From NCBI GenBank assembly GCA_030674185.1, contig JAPXFY010000015.1, positions 22,352,486 to 22,372,485 on the forward strand: a stretch of 20,000 nucleotides of DNA, given 5' to 3'. This stretch comes from Monoplex corrugatus (Eukaryota > Mollusca > Gastropoda > Littorinimorpha > Ranellidae). The notes beneath the pieces are model-generated. The model worked only from the letters and a program-made list of their open reading frames with translations. It was not told the DNA's origin and did not search any database. A program made the translations under genes and the position numbers. Below are positions 1-7,794 of the stretch, in pieces. The number at the start of each line of letters is the position of its first letter. Within the stretch, counting starts at the first letter, position 1.

Positions 1-2
1 AA

Positions 3-1268
3 ATCCTTCCCCAAATTGGATGTCCACCCAAACTTCTCAGCATCATCAGATCCTTCCACGAAGACATGAAAGGCACCGTCGTCTTTGACGGCTCAACATC
101 AGCTGCCTTCAACATACGGAGCGGAGTGAAACAGGGTTGCGTCCTGGCTCCCACCCTGTTTGGAATCTTTTTTGCTGTGATGCTGAAACACGCATTCGGT
201 CCTGCAGCTGAAGGCATATACCTCCGAACCAGGACAGACGGTAAGCTCTTCAACCTCTCCAGACTAAGAGCCAAGACCAAAGTCCAGCTGAGGTGCCTGC
301 GTGACTTCATCTTTGCAGACGACGCGGCAGTAACCGCCCACTCAGCTGAGGACCTACAGCAGCTCATGACTCGCTTCAGCGATGCCTGCCAAAACTTTGG
401 GCTTACCATAAGCTTGAAGAAAACACAGGTCATGGGACAGGATGTTGACTCTCCCCCAGCCATCAGCATCAATGACCATGAACTGGATGTCGTCCATGAC
501 TTTGTTTATCTGGGCTCAACAATCTCAGACACCCTCTCACTTGACATAGAGCTCAACAGGCGCATCGGCAAGGCAGCTACCACCATGACCAGACTGACGA
601 AGAAAGCATGGAACAACAGCAAGCTGACTGAGCACACAAAAATCCAGATCTACAGAGCCTGCGTCGTGAGCACCCTCCTGTATGGCAGCGAGTCCTGGAC
701 TTTGCGTGCCCGACAAGAGCAAAAGCTCAATGCTTTTCACATGCGTAGCCTCCGACGCATTCTAAACATCACCTGGCAGGACAAGGTCCCGAACAACACT
801 GTCCTGGAAAGAGCTGGATGCACCAGCATGTACACGCTGCTGAAACAGAGACGCATGCGCTGGCTTGGCCATGCCGTGCGCATGGACGACGGACGGATCC
901 CCAAAGACCTCCTCTACGGAGAACTGGTGCAGGGAAAACGTCCCACAGGCAGACCACAGCTGCGATTCAAAGACGTGTGCAAGAGGGACCTAAAAGCCTT
1001 GAATATCGACAAAGACAACTGGGAAGCAACAGCCCTCGAACGGTCAGCCTGGAGACAGACTGTGCAGAAAGGTCTCTCCATGTTCGAAGAGACACTCGCT
1101 CAGCGGCACGAGGAAAAGAGAACGAGAAGAAAGGCTGCAGCCCAGGCAGACAGACCAGCGTCAGACTTCATCTGTGCCCTCTGCCACAGGGACTGTCATT
1201 CCCGCGTCGGACTGGCCAGCCACACCCGGCGCTGCACCAGAATAGGCACCCAGAGCGCAACTCCATAG
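3..1268 (+). CDS. Non-LTR retrotransposon ORF2, C-terminal reverse transcriptase part (5' cut by window)
   Basis: The reading frame is open from base 3, so the first ATG at 66 is internal and the true start lies outside the window; 421 codons are visible. Counting residues from that ATG, RT motif B is SGVKQGCVLAPTLF (about 19-32), the catalytic motif C is FADD (83-86), motif D is near GLTISLKKTQ (about 113-122), and motif E is FVYLGS (about 146-151). The motif A aspartate and any endonuclease domain would lie upstream. After the RT come LLYGSESWTL, a basic segment RRMRWLGHAVRMDD, GKRPTGRP, and a C-terminal finger Cys370-x2-Cys373-x12-His386-x3-Cys390. This architecture is known from RTE/CR1-like non-LTR elements, which copy their RNA into DNA at a nicked target. 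The frame has no internal break and ends at TAG 1266-1268, so this copy may be young. The exact clade is inferred, not proven. Confidence 0.9.
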   Translation: MLPQIGCPPKLLSIIRSFHEDMKGTVVFDGSTSAAFNIRSGVKQGCVLAPTLFGIFFAVMLKHAFGPAAEGIYLRTRTDGKLFNLSRLRAKTKVQLRCLRDFIFADDAAVTAHSAEDLQQLMTRFSDACQNFGLTISLKKTQVMGQDVDSPPAISINDHELDVVHDFVYLGSTISDTLSLDIELNRRIGKAATTMTRLTKKAWNNSKLTEHTKIQIYRACVVSTLLYGSESWTLRARQEQKLNAFHMRSLRRILNITWQDKVPNNTVLERAGCTSMYTLLKQRRMRWLGHAVRMDDGRIPKDLLYGELVQGKRPTGRPQLRFKDVCKRDLKALNIDKDNWEATALERSAWRQTVQKGLSMFEETLAQRHEEKRTRRKAAAQADRPASDFICALCHRDCHSRVGLASHTRRCTRIGTQSATP

Positions 1269-1298
1269 TCTTCCGAGACTGAAGGACGCCTATCTGTG

Positions 1299-1368
1299 TA
1301 AGGGGGTGGGGTGGGGTGTAAGGGGGTGGGGTGGGGTGTAAGGGGGTGGGGTGGGGTGTAAGGGGGTG
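1299..1368 (+). repeat. 20-bp G-rich minisatellite, 3.5 copies
   Basis: The unit taagggggtggggtggggtg is repeated three times exactly (1299-1318, 1319-1338, 1339-1358), followed by a half unit to 1368. Each unit supplies three runs of at least four G, so G-quadruplex formation on the plus strand is plausible. It starts 30 bases after the RT stop codon and may belong to the element's 3' untranslated end or be a later expansion. Confidence 0.92.
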
Positions 1369-1370
1369 TA

Positions 1371-1470
1371 TGTGAGAGAGACAGAGAGAGGGTGTGTGTG
1401 TGTGTGCGCGCGCGCGTGCGTGTGTGCGTGTGTGTGCGCGCGCGTGCGCACGTGCGTGCGTGTGCATGTC
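1371..1470. repeat. GAGA then (GT)/(CG) alternating tract
   Basis: A short GAGA run (1374-1390) passes into alternating purine-pyrimidine DNA with several CG-rich blocks such as gcgcgcgcgtgcg. Such sequence can adopt Z-DNA. It reads through as a Cys/Val-rich frame, which is an artefact of the dinucleotide repeat. Confidence 0.9.
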
Positions 1471-1476
1471 TGAGTG

Positions 1477-1637
1477 TGTTTTGTTTTTAGATTTTTTTTT
1501 CATTTTGTTGCTGTTGTTTCTCGTTTTGTTTTCTTTGGTTTTAATTGCTTTTTTTGTTTTTTGTTTTTTGTTTTTTGCTTTCGATTCTTGTTCGCTTGCT
1601 TGCTTGCTCGCTTGCTCGCTCGCTTGCTTGCTCGCTT
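1477..1637. repeat. T-rich tract and (CTTG/CTCG)n tetranucleotide
   Basis: A T-rich stretch with ttttttg repeats (about 1477-1580) is followed by an imperfect tetranucleotide array alternating cttg and ctcg (about 1590-1636). No coding signal is visible. Confidence 0.85.
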
Positions 1638-1886
1638 ACAAAAAAATCAGAACTGGAAACACGTTGGATGGCGCTAAGATAAAGACAACAGACAAAGACG
1701 GTAGGCCTACTGAATTTATTTCACGCGGCCAGACATACCGGAACCTTTGGCACACACAAAAACACAATGAACTGGGCAGCACAAGGCAATGTGATTACAG
1801 ACAAGGAGTGTAGGTAAGAAATGAGAGATCTACGTTTTTAATCTGTTCTTTGAGCACTTCTAAGAAAACACATAACAGAAAATGAG
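1638..1886. other. Anonymous spacer, nothing recognised
   Basis: This is mixed-composition sequence without repeats or a conserved reading frame. The frames crossing it start inside the flanking simple repeats. Confidence 0.6.
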
Positions 1887-2127
1887 AGGGACGGAGAGAG
1901 AGAGAGAGGGGGGGGGGGGAGAGGAGAAAGAGAGAAAGAGAAAGAGAGACAGAGACAGAGAAACAGACAGAGACAGAGAGAGGCAGAGACAGACAGAGAC
2001 ATAAACACAGAGAGAGACAGAGAGAGAGAGACAGAGAGAAAGACAGACAGACAGAGAGAGAAGAGAAGAGATACAGAGAATGACAGAGAGTGAGAGACAG
2101 AAATACACACAGAGAGAGAACAGAAAA

Positions 2128-2128
<1 letters not shown>
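1887..2128. repeat. Purine-rich GAGA/CAGA tract
   Basis: Nearly all bases are purine apart from the C of cagaga units, and a run of 12 G lies near 1909-1920. The tract runs directly into the CA repeat. Confidence 0.92.
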
Positions 2129-2217
<89 letters not shown>

Positions 2218-2237
2218 CCACACACACACACACACAA
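2129..2237. repeat. (CA)n microsatellite
   Basis: About 44 uninterrupted CA dinucleotides (2129-2216) are followed by one 'acca' interruption and a further eight or so units to 2237. It is among the longest near-perfect dinucleotide tracts in the window. Confidence 0.97.
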
Positions 2238-2446
2238 ACGAAAAGCTTTGGAGAGCCTATTTATATAAATATAGCCTACCAGTTCTACAAAATTTCAATC
2301 AAGTTTTAATACATTCAAAAGGTACAGTTAAACTAGACATACGCTTACCTAAACTAAAGAAACATACATTGATTATTTTTTTCAATTTAACATTTTTATC
2401 ATTTTCAAGTACATAATATAAACATTTATGAGCATCTTACCTTGGG
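2238..2446. other. AT-rich anonymous spacer
   Basis: AT-rich single-copy-looking DNA without an identifiable gene or repeat. The frame crossing it begins inside the CA repeat and resembles no known protein. Confidence 0.6.
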
Positions 2447-2964
2447 GTTATTTCTGTTTAAACCCCAGCAGACTGCATAAAGCCATATCAGGGCTATAAC
2501 CGTTTCAAAACATTCACAATACTCCATTCAACAGGGGGGAAAAATGGAGAAGAAAAGTAAGTACACATTTCAATGCATTCGCGAAGATAATCTAAGGAGA
2601 TGCCTCTGGCGTTGACCACTCCGTCCAATTTATCACACAGGTGATTTTAAAAAAAACACACCTGAATACAAATTTAAACATACGTAAGGACACCAAAACA
2701 TATATAAAAACGGGCACGAATTACCAAAAATAGCTTCCGCGTATCTCACCTCCCTAGATCCAAAAATGCATTTAATACATGTACCCAACAATCAGTCCAA
2801 AGAGAAAGTAGGCAGACTTCATCGAACACATACAGGTGAATGGACCAACAAGGCAGAAAATGATAGGAAGAAATGACAGAAAGCAAAGAAACAAAACAGA
2901 AAGAAAGAGACTGAAAAGAGGAAATTTCTAGCACAAAGTTTCCAGAAGGGGTGGATACTATTTA
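2447..2964 (-). mobile_element. Dispersed repeat family R1, copy A (about 515 bp)
   Basis: On the plus strand this copy opens with ttatttctgtttaaacccc and carries the family landmarks cagactgc, gccatatcagggct, ggagatgcctctggcgttg, aatacatgtaccca, acatacaggtgaatggacca and cagaaaatgatagga. The same landmarks occur in the same order in copies C and E and partly in B and D. The minus orientation is inferred: read that way, all copies share the same end, tttaaacaaaaataac, which resembles the A-rich 3' tail of a retroposon. The copies' reading frames are not conserved, so the family looks non-coding. The right end passes into a GT tract at 2974. Confidence 0.85.
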
Positions 2965-2972
2965 TATGCTAC

Positions 2973-2973
<1 letters not shown>

Positions 2974-3023
<50 letters not shown>

Positions 3024-3046
3024 GTGTGTGTGTGTGTGTGTGTGTT
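2974..3046. repeat. (TG)n microsatellite
   Basis: About 36 TG units with one interruption at 3021-3023 (gttg). It abuts the 5' (right-hand) end of R1 copy A. Confidence 0.96.
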
Positions 3047-3151
3047 TAACTTAAATTCCCATTTCAATGGTTATTATACACTGGTTTATACGTTATTTTC
3101 TCCTTTCCTCTGATGCCTATGAACAATTTTGTTCTTTTAACAGGTGCTTAT

Positions 3152-3152
<1 letters not shown>
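3047..3152. other. Short anonymous spacer
   Basis: AT-rich sequence with no recognisable feature, lying between a GT and an AAAT repeat. Confidence 0.5.
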
Positions 3153-3182
<30 letters not shown>

Positions 3183-3225
3183 AAATAGAAAAAGAAGAAG
3201 AAAAAGAAAAAGAAAGAAAGAAACA
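3153..3225. repeat. (AAAT)n followed by (GAA/GAAA)n
   Basis: About eight AAAT tetranucleotides (3153-3187) run into a purine-only block of gaagaagaaaaag type (3188-3225). It could be the remnant of an A-rich retroposon tail, but no element body is recognisable beside it. Confidence 0.9.
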
Positions 3226-3377
3226 GAATAAGCACATCTTCCAAGTTCTATTATAGCTATCTTTATGTTGTGTTGTAACATGATCTTCCTTCGTTGAATC
3301 ATTCGATAGACATTATGCTGAACATTAAAGTGCTACACATTAGGGTGAGATAACTCTTTCGGGGTGGCGCATTGGTG
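3226..3377. other. Anonymous spacer
   Basis: Nothing recognisable. The sequence lies between the AAAT/GAA tract and the tail of R1 copy B. Confidence 0.5.
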
Positions 3378-3420
3378 TTTGTTTTGTTTTGTTTTGTTTT
3401 GTTTTGTTTGTTTTGTTCTG
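3378..3420. repeat. (TTTTG)n pentanucleotide, read as (CAAAA)n tail of R1 copy B
   Basis: The repeat gttttgttttgttttg is placed exactly where the shared end of the R1 family lies. Read on the minus strand it gives the family end followed by a CAAAA repeat, as expected of a retroposon tail. The assignment as a tail is inference. Confidence 0.75.
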
Positions 3421-3532
3421 TTATTGTTGTTTAAATCCCAGCAGACTGCGCAGAGCCATATCAGGGCTACAACCAGTTCAAAACATAAACACTACTTCAA
3501 CAGGAAAAAAAAAAACGGAAAAGAAAATCAAA
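3421..3532 (-). mobile_element. Family R1, copy B (3' end fragment of about 110 bp)
   Basis: Only the shared end of the family is present: tttaaatcccagcagactgc, agccatatcagggct, caaaacataaacactacttcaa and an A-rich block with gaaaagaaaatc. Homology to copies A and C then stops near 3532. Together with the tail at 3378-3420 this is a severely 5'-truncated copy on the minus strand. Confidence 0.8.
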
Positions 3533-3730
3533 ATGGGGTTGCACATCATAGGCAAAAAATAAGAGCACTTGGATGGGAGTGTCATATGGTATTTATTATC
3601 ACACATATATATATGTTATTTGTCTGTCGACCTTGAACCACCATAAACAGACCTAAAGAAATACAGATGTGTCTTCTCTATTCAACATTTATGTAAAATA
3701 CATTTTGCATGTACGAATGATGGATGTTAT
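3533..3730. other. Anonymous spacer
   Basis: AT-rich sequence containing a short (AT)n run, acacatatatatat, near 3600. No gene or dispersed repeat recognised. Confidence 0.5.
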
Positions 3731-3734
3731 GATG

Positions 3735-3756
3735 CATAGATAGATAGATAGACAGA

Positions 3757-3794
<38 letters not shown>

Positions 3795-3800
3795 AGATAG
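3735..3800. repeat. Inverted (GATA)n/(TATC)n tetranucleotide
   Basis: A gata array on the left (3735-3757) switches at agatatct to a tatc array (3758-3794). The two arms are reverse complements with one mismatch at 3753. A second small hairpin, tctatct-a-agataga, closes the right end. Confidence 0.9.
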
Positions 3801-4076
3801 ATTAGAGACACAGACAGACAGACAGGCAGGACAGACAGGCACACAGACAGACAGAGAGACAGGTGAGTGCGTGTGTGTGTGTGTGTTTGTGTGTGTTAGT
3901 ATGTGTGTGTGTCGTGCGTGTGTGTGTGTCTGTGTGTGTGTGCGTGTGCTTGAGTGTGTGAGTATGCGTGTGTGTGCGCGCGTCTGTCTGTTGTGTCTTG
4001 TGTGTGCGAAAGAGAGAAAGAGAGAGAAAGAGAGAGGGGGGGGGGTAGGGAGACAGAGACAGAGTCACACACAGAA
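3801..4076. repeat. Compound (CAGA), (GT) and (GAGA) tract
   Basis: Three low-complexity blocks follow each other: cagacagacagg (3805-3862), GT-rich with occasional GC (3868-4005), and gagaaagagag with a poly-G run (4006-4050). Confidence 0.9.
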
Positions 4077-4655
4077 AGTGCTTGCATAGAAGTTGTGAGC
4101 GCCGAGAACCTTGGGCAAAGCGCATTATGAACCTGTTATAATTATTTCCATCATTACAGAAATCAAAGCTATCATCTGTTCCAAAGCTTTGAGAAATTCC
4201 AAAAAATATATACATAATTCATTCTCCGTTCAGCCTCAAACGACGCGTATGTATACATTTTCCATTTTAACGAAAATTCAAAGGAATTATACCAAAACTG
4301 ACGAACTGCCAGAATAAATGCCAGATATCTTTGAGTTCTGTGTTACAAATACCTAAATCTATCCGTTGCAAGAGAGAATCAAACAGCCTCCATTTATCAA
4401 AATGAGATCATCTTCCATCTCATCAGGGAAAACAAACAAGTACTGTTGCTTTAAATGTAAACTTTTTCACAAGGAAAATTCTCGCTCGTAACACCACTTC
4501 AAACGGAGCCATGAACACTCAAAGCATCATCACTGTGTGATTTGTTGTCTCGCTCTGAAATGAAAAGCCAAGTTGTCATGCTTTTAGACACGTAATAATC
4601 TGTTTTACGTCATTATACGACTGGGCTCGTACTTATGAAAGGAGCTTTACAACGA
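4077..4655. other. Anonymous spacer of about 580 bp
   Basis: Mixed, slightly AT-rich DNA without simple repeats. The longest plus-strand frame (4111-4317) starts at an ATG in no recognisable context and resembles no family I know. It could hold unrecognised regulatory or intronic sequence. Confidence 0.55.
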
Positions 4656-4657
4656 AA

Positions 4658-4674
4658 AGTGTGTGTGTGTGTGG

Positions 4675-4743
<69 letters not shown>

Positions 4744-4778
4744 TGTGTGTGTGTGTGGTGTTGTGTGTGTGTGTTTGT

Positions 4779-4818
<40 letters not shown>

Positions 4819-4975
4819 TGTGCGTGTGGTGCGTGGTGTGTGTGTGTGTGTAGACAAATAAATCCAAGAAAATAAATCCATAGAAAGACCTGTGTGTGTA
4901 TGCGCGCGCGCGCGCGCGTGCGCGCGTGCGTGCGTGCGTGCGTGCGTGCGTGTGTGTGTGTGTGGTGTTCGTTCG
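4658..4975. repeat. (TG)n arrays with a CG-alternating block
   Basis: A long TG array (4658-4851) with sporadic gtgg interruptions is separated by about 45 bases of ordinary DNA from a second array. That second array begins gcgcgcgcgcgcgcgcgtgc near 4901 and continues as (GCGT)n then TG to 4963, ending in (GTTC)n. Confidence 0.93.
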
Positions 4976-5451
4976 TTCCTTCGTTCTTTGATTTAAAAAA
5001 AGAGTATGAGAGATGAGAGATGGGCGGGTAGGATTTTGGGCATTATAGACATAAGTAGGTGGGAAAATAGAAAAAATGGAACAAGAACTTAACATTAACA
5101 ATTAACATCAACAATGTGTATGGAAAATTTAACTCTAAAGTACAAACTTCATAAACTTAAAAGTAATGCATTATCAGGACTGTGAACCAACGATTCTGAA
5201 ATTTTAACTGACAAAAATTGATCGGAAGTTACTTCTTTAAAATGAGTTTCAAAATAATTTTCTTGTGTAAACATTTTTGGTAAAAAGAACGTAGCATTTT
5301 GCAGTAAAATAGACAGTGAAACAGTGTGAATTGTTCGCCGCAAATACACTTGACATTTTTACAGTATTTTGTTTTCAATGCGTTTAGCTGAATACGAAAA
5401 TGAACAGCAACAATCAATCTCAAATGATATATGGAAGAATACTGCAATGTG

Positions 5452-5452
<1 letters not shown>
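4976..5452. other. Anonymous AT-rich spacer of about 475 bp
   Basis: It contains a short near-duplication, gagagatgagagatggg (about 5008-5025), and otherwise nothing recognisable. Minus-strand frames crossing it start in the adjacent repeats. Confidence 0.5.
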
Positions 5453-5520
<68 letters not shown>

Positions 5521-5675
5521 TGTGTGCATGTATGTGCGCGCGCGCGCCTGTGCCTGCATGAGTGTATGTGTATAAGAGAGACAGACAGGCCGAGATAGAG
5601 AATATATGTGTGTGTGTGTGTGGCGCGCGCGCGCGCGAGCGCGCGTGCATGCGTGTGCATGTGCGTAGAGAGAGA

Positions 5676-5722
<47 letters not shown>

Positions 5723-5840
5723 TGTGTGTGAGTGTGTGTGTGTGTGTGTGTGTGAGTGTGTGTGCGTGAGTGTGTGTGTGTGTGTGTGGTGTGTGCGCGC
5801 GGGCGCGCGTGTGTGTGTGCGTGTGTGCGTGCGAGTATAT
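5453..5840. repeat. Compound (TG)n and CG-alternating tracts
   Basis: A near-perfect TG run (5453-5517) leads into gcgcgcgcgc blocks at 5536-5547, 5622-5646 and 5796-5808, separated by TG arrays and one agagagaca block. The long frames on both strands here are made only of alternating residues from the repeat. Confidence 0.94.
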
Positions 5841-5916
5841 TTGAAAGCGTGGAATAAATTAATTTACGTTCTGAGGAAAAACTTTTTGATACGTGTACAT
5901 CAAAACTAAAGTTTAT

Positions 5917-5940
5917 GGGGGCGGGGCGGGGCGGGGCGGG
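5917..5940 (+). repeat. Tandem GGGGC array (GC-box/G-quadruplex type)
   Basis: Five G runs of 3-5 bases are each separated by a single C. The same bases give four overlapping GGGCGGG GC-box cores. There is no gene or start codon context beside it, so a promoter call is not justified. Confidence 0.75.
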
Positions 5941-6300
5941 ACCAACTATGTCCTTCAATATATATTCATCAATATTGTAAAGTTCAGCTTCTGCCGATAG
6001 TGACATAGACTCAACCCACGCTGTTTGTTGTACTGTAGCGACATCCTCTTAGCTGCTACGGACAAATCTTTACACACCAATAGACGACACACAGTGAAGA
6101 ATTGTGTAAACAGTTAACCACTGACTCGTACGTGAATCTATTTGTGTTTCGTGCTCCAACGCATTGTCTCTCCTCTGCCTTATTGCATTCGCGTTCTTTT
6201 CGTGCCCCATTTGGTAACAATGTGCACACACATGCTAGAGATATTGGAGGGCTAAAATATATAGAAAGATGAGAAACGTCCATAGTTACAGGCAAAAAGA
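5941..6300. other. Anonymous spacer
   Basis: About 360 bp of ordinary composition between the GC-box array and the purine-rich tract. No gene or repeat recognised. Confidence 0.5.
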
Positions 6301-6309
6301 CATGTTCCG

Positions 6310-6422
6310 AAGAACAGAGAGAGATAGGGGGCGGAGACAGGGAGACAGTGACAGAGAGACAGACAGAAAGACAGTGACAGAGACAGTGAGAGAGACGGAG
6401 AGACAGAGACACAGAGAGAGAC

Positions 6423-6457
<35 letters not shown>

Positions 6458-7045
6458 AGAAAGTCAGAGACAGACACACACAGAGAGGGAGATTCGACAG
6501 CAGAGAGACAGGGGGGAGAGGGGAGGGAAGGGAAAGACAGAAAGAGAAAGACAGAGGGAGGGGAGAGACAGAGAGAGAAAGAAAAAGAGAGAGAGAGATT
6601 GAGGGGAGAGACAGAGAGAGAAAGAGAGATTGAGGGGAGAGACAGAGAGAGAGAGAGATTGAGGGGAGGGACAGAGAGAGAGAAAGAGAATGGGCGCGGA
6701 TAAAAGGCAAGACGGGAGACAGAAAGGGTGGGAGTAAAGAGGGGAGGGAGAGAGGGACAGAGACAGAGAGACAGACAAAGAGACAGAGAGATAGAGACAA
6801 ACAGAGAAACAGATAGACAGAGACAGACAGAGACAGAGAAACAGAGAGATAGAGACAAACAGAGACAGAGATATAGAGACAAACAGAGAGACGTAGAGAG
6901 ATAGAAACAAACAGAGACAGAGAGATAGAGACAAAAGGCAGACAGCGAGAAAGGTAGACAGAAACAAACATAGGGAAGAAACAGAAAAAAGGAGAGAGAA
7001 AGACAGACAGACAGACAGACAAAGACAGAAAAACAGTAGGGACTG
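6310..7045. repeat. Purine-rich (GAGA/CAGA)n tract of about 735 bp
   Basis: The plus strand is almost entirely A and G with regularly spaced C. Within it is a 29-31 bp periodicity marked by attgagggga at 6598, 6629 and 6658, and a looser repeat around gatagagacaaacagagac between 6790 and 6940. Minus-strand frames here encode only Ser/Leu/Cys-rich artefacts. Confidence 0.95.
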
Positions 7046-7208
7046 GGAACTGAAGAGGGTAGGATAAGCACGAATCAGCAGATCAAGGCAGTCTAAAGCC
7101 AACACAAACATCAACCGACAGAACAGAACAAAGGAGAGAAACGACGAAATGAAGTCACGACAGACAGACAGACAAATAGACACAGCCACAAGGTTACATT
7201 CATCTAAC
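7046..7208. other. Spacer with a short CAGA run
   Basis: Ordinary sequence with a cgacagacagacagac run at about 7158-7175. No gene is visible. Confidence 0.5.
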
Positions 7209-7209
7209 C

Positions 7210-7282
7210 ACCGCCATGGCGAAGTGGTTACGCAACGGACTACTAACTAGGAGATCGTGGGTTCGAATCCCTGCCACTTAAA
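7210..7282 (+). mobile_element. tRNA-like sequence, probable SINE head or tRNA pseudogene
   Basis: An RNA polymerase III A box (tggcgaagtgg, 7217-7227) and a B box matching the consensus exactly (ggttcgaatcc, 7260-7270) are spaced as in a tRNA. D-stem pairing is possible (gcg with cgc). The T stem has only three G-C pairs, the anticodon stem pairs poorly, and the seven bases 5' of the A box do not pair with the sequence after the T arm. A working tRNA is therefore unlikely, and a tRNA-derived SINE promoter region or pseudogene fits better. The A-rich run after 7280 and the abutting foldback element may belong to the same insertion. Confidence 0.7.
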
Positions 7283-7298
7283 AATGAAGAAAAAATGT

Positions 7299-7475
7299 TT
7301 AACCCTGTTCATTAGCATCCCGTTTTGTCAACCATGCTAGCAAAGCAAAAACTTAACCCCTTTACTCCCTAACGCTATCCACCTGCTCCCTCCAGAAAGC
7401 TGGTGGATATGGTGAAGGAGTCAAAGGGTCAATTTTTTGTAGTTAATGGACAGGGTGCTGTAGTCAAAGGGTTAT
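7299..7475. mobile_element. Foldback (inverted repeat) element, MITE-like
   Basis: The sequence folds on itself. A perfect 8-bp stem, tatccacc (7376-7383) with ggtggata (7402-7409), is continued outwards by cttaaccccttt-actccc against ggagtcaaagggtcaa, and further out by aaccctgttcatta against taatggacagggt. Both tips read taaccct. Imperfect arms of about 75-80 bp enclose a loop of about 18 bases. No transposase is encoded. Half of the same element recurs at 17390-17475, which supports a dispersed family. Confidence 0.7.
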
Positions 7476-7791
7476 ACATTTTTTGGTCCTCACCAGCTCC
7501 GGACTGCGCATGCCATGGGCTCGTTGGGAAGACAGGACCACACAGCCGAGTCTGATCCACTTCGCGGGTGCATCATTGAGGGTGTTGCTTAAATTTTCTG
7601 ACCAGCATGTGCCGGTGTCTGTATCTCTCGGGCCTGGTTGACACCAGGTTATATTATGACATTAAGTGTAAAGTACAGTTCTGTTAATGTCACGCAGCCT
7701 CCATCCAGAATGGCATTCCATAGCATCGTATTTATCATCCCCATCGTCAGGCAGACTTCCAGACTTTGGCCACTTACAGGATGTAAAACAT
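7476..7791. other. Anonymous spacer of about 315 bp
   Basis: Ordinary, relatively GC-balanced sequence between the foldback element and the second purine-rich tract. No conserved frame is recognised. Confidence 0.55.
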
Positions 7792-7794
7792 GGG

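Noticed and set aside
66..68. ATG at 66 as the start of the RT protein
   Set aside because: The frame is open upstream to the window edge with family-like residues (IGCPPKLLSIIRSFHED), so this methionine is internal.
5917..5940. Promoter of a host gene
   Set aside because: GC-box cores alone, with no transcription start, exon or conserved frame nearby, do not support a promoter call.
5229..6006. His/Thr-rich minus-strand frames over TG/CG arrays
   Set aside because: A dinucleotide repeat has no stop codons in these frames; the product is alternating His-Thr and Ala-Arg only.
6252..7189. Minus-strand frames of 241-261 codons over the first purine-rich tract
   Set aside because: The same composition artefact; three overlapping frames are open together, and none has non-repetitive content typical of a protein.
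7210..7282. Functional tRNA gene
   Set aside because: Acceptor, anticodon and T stems do not pair well despite good A and B boxes.
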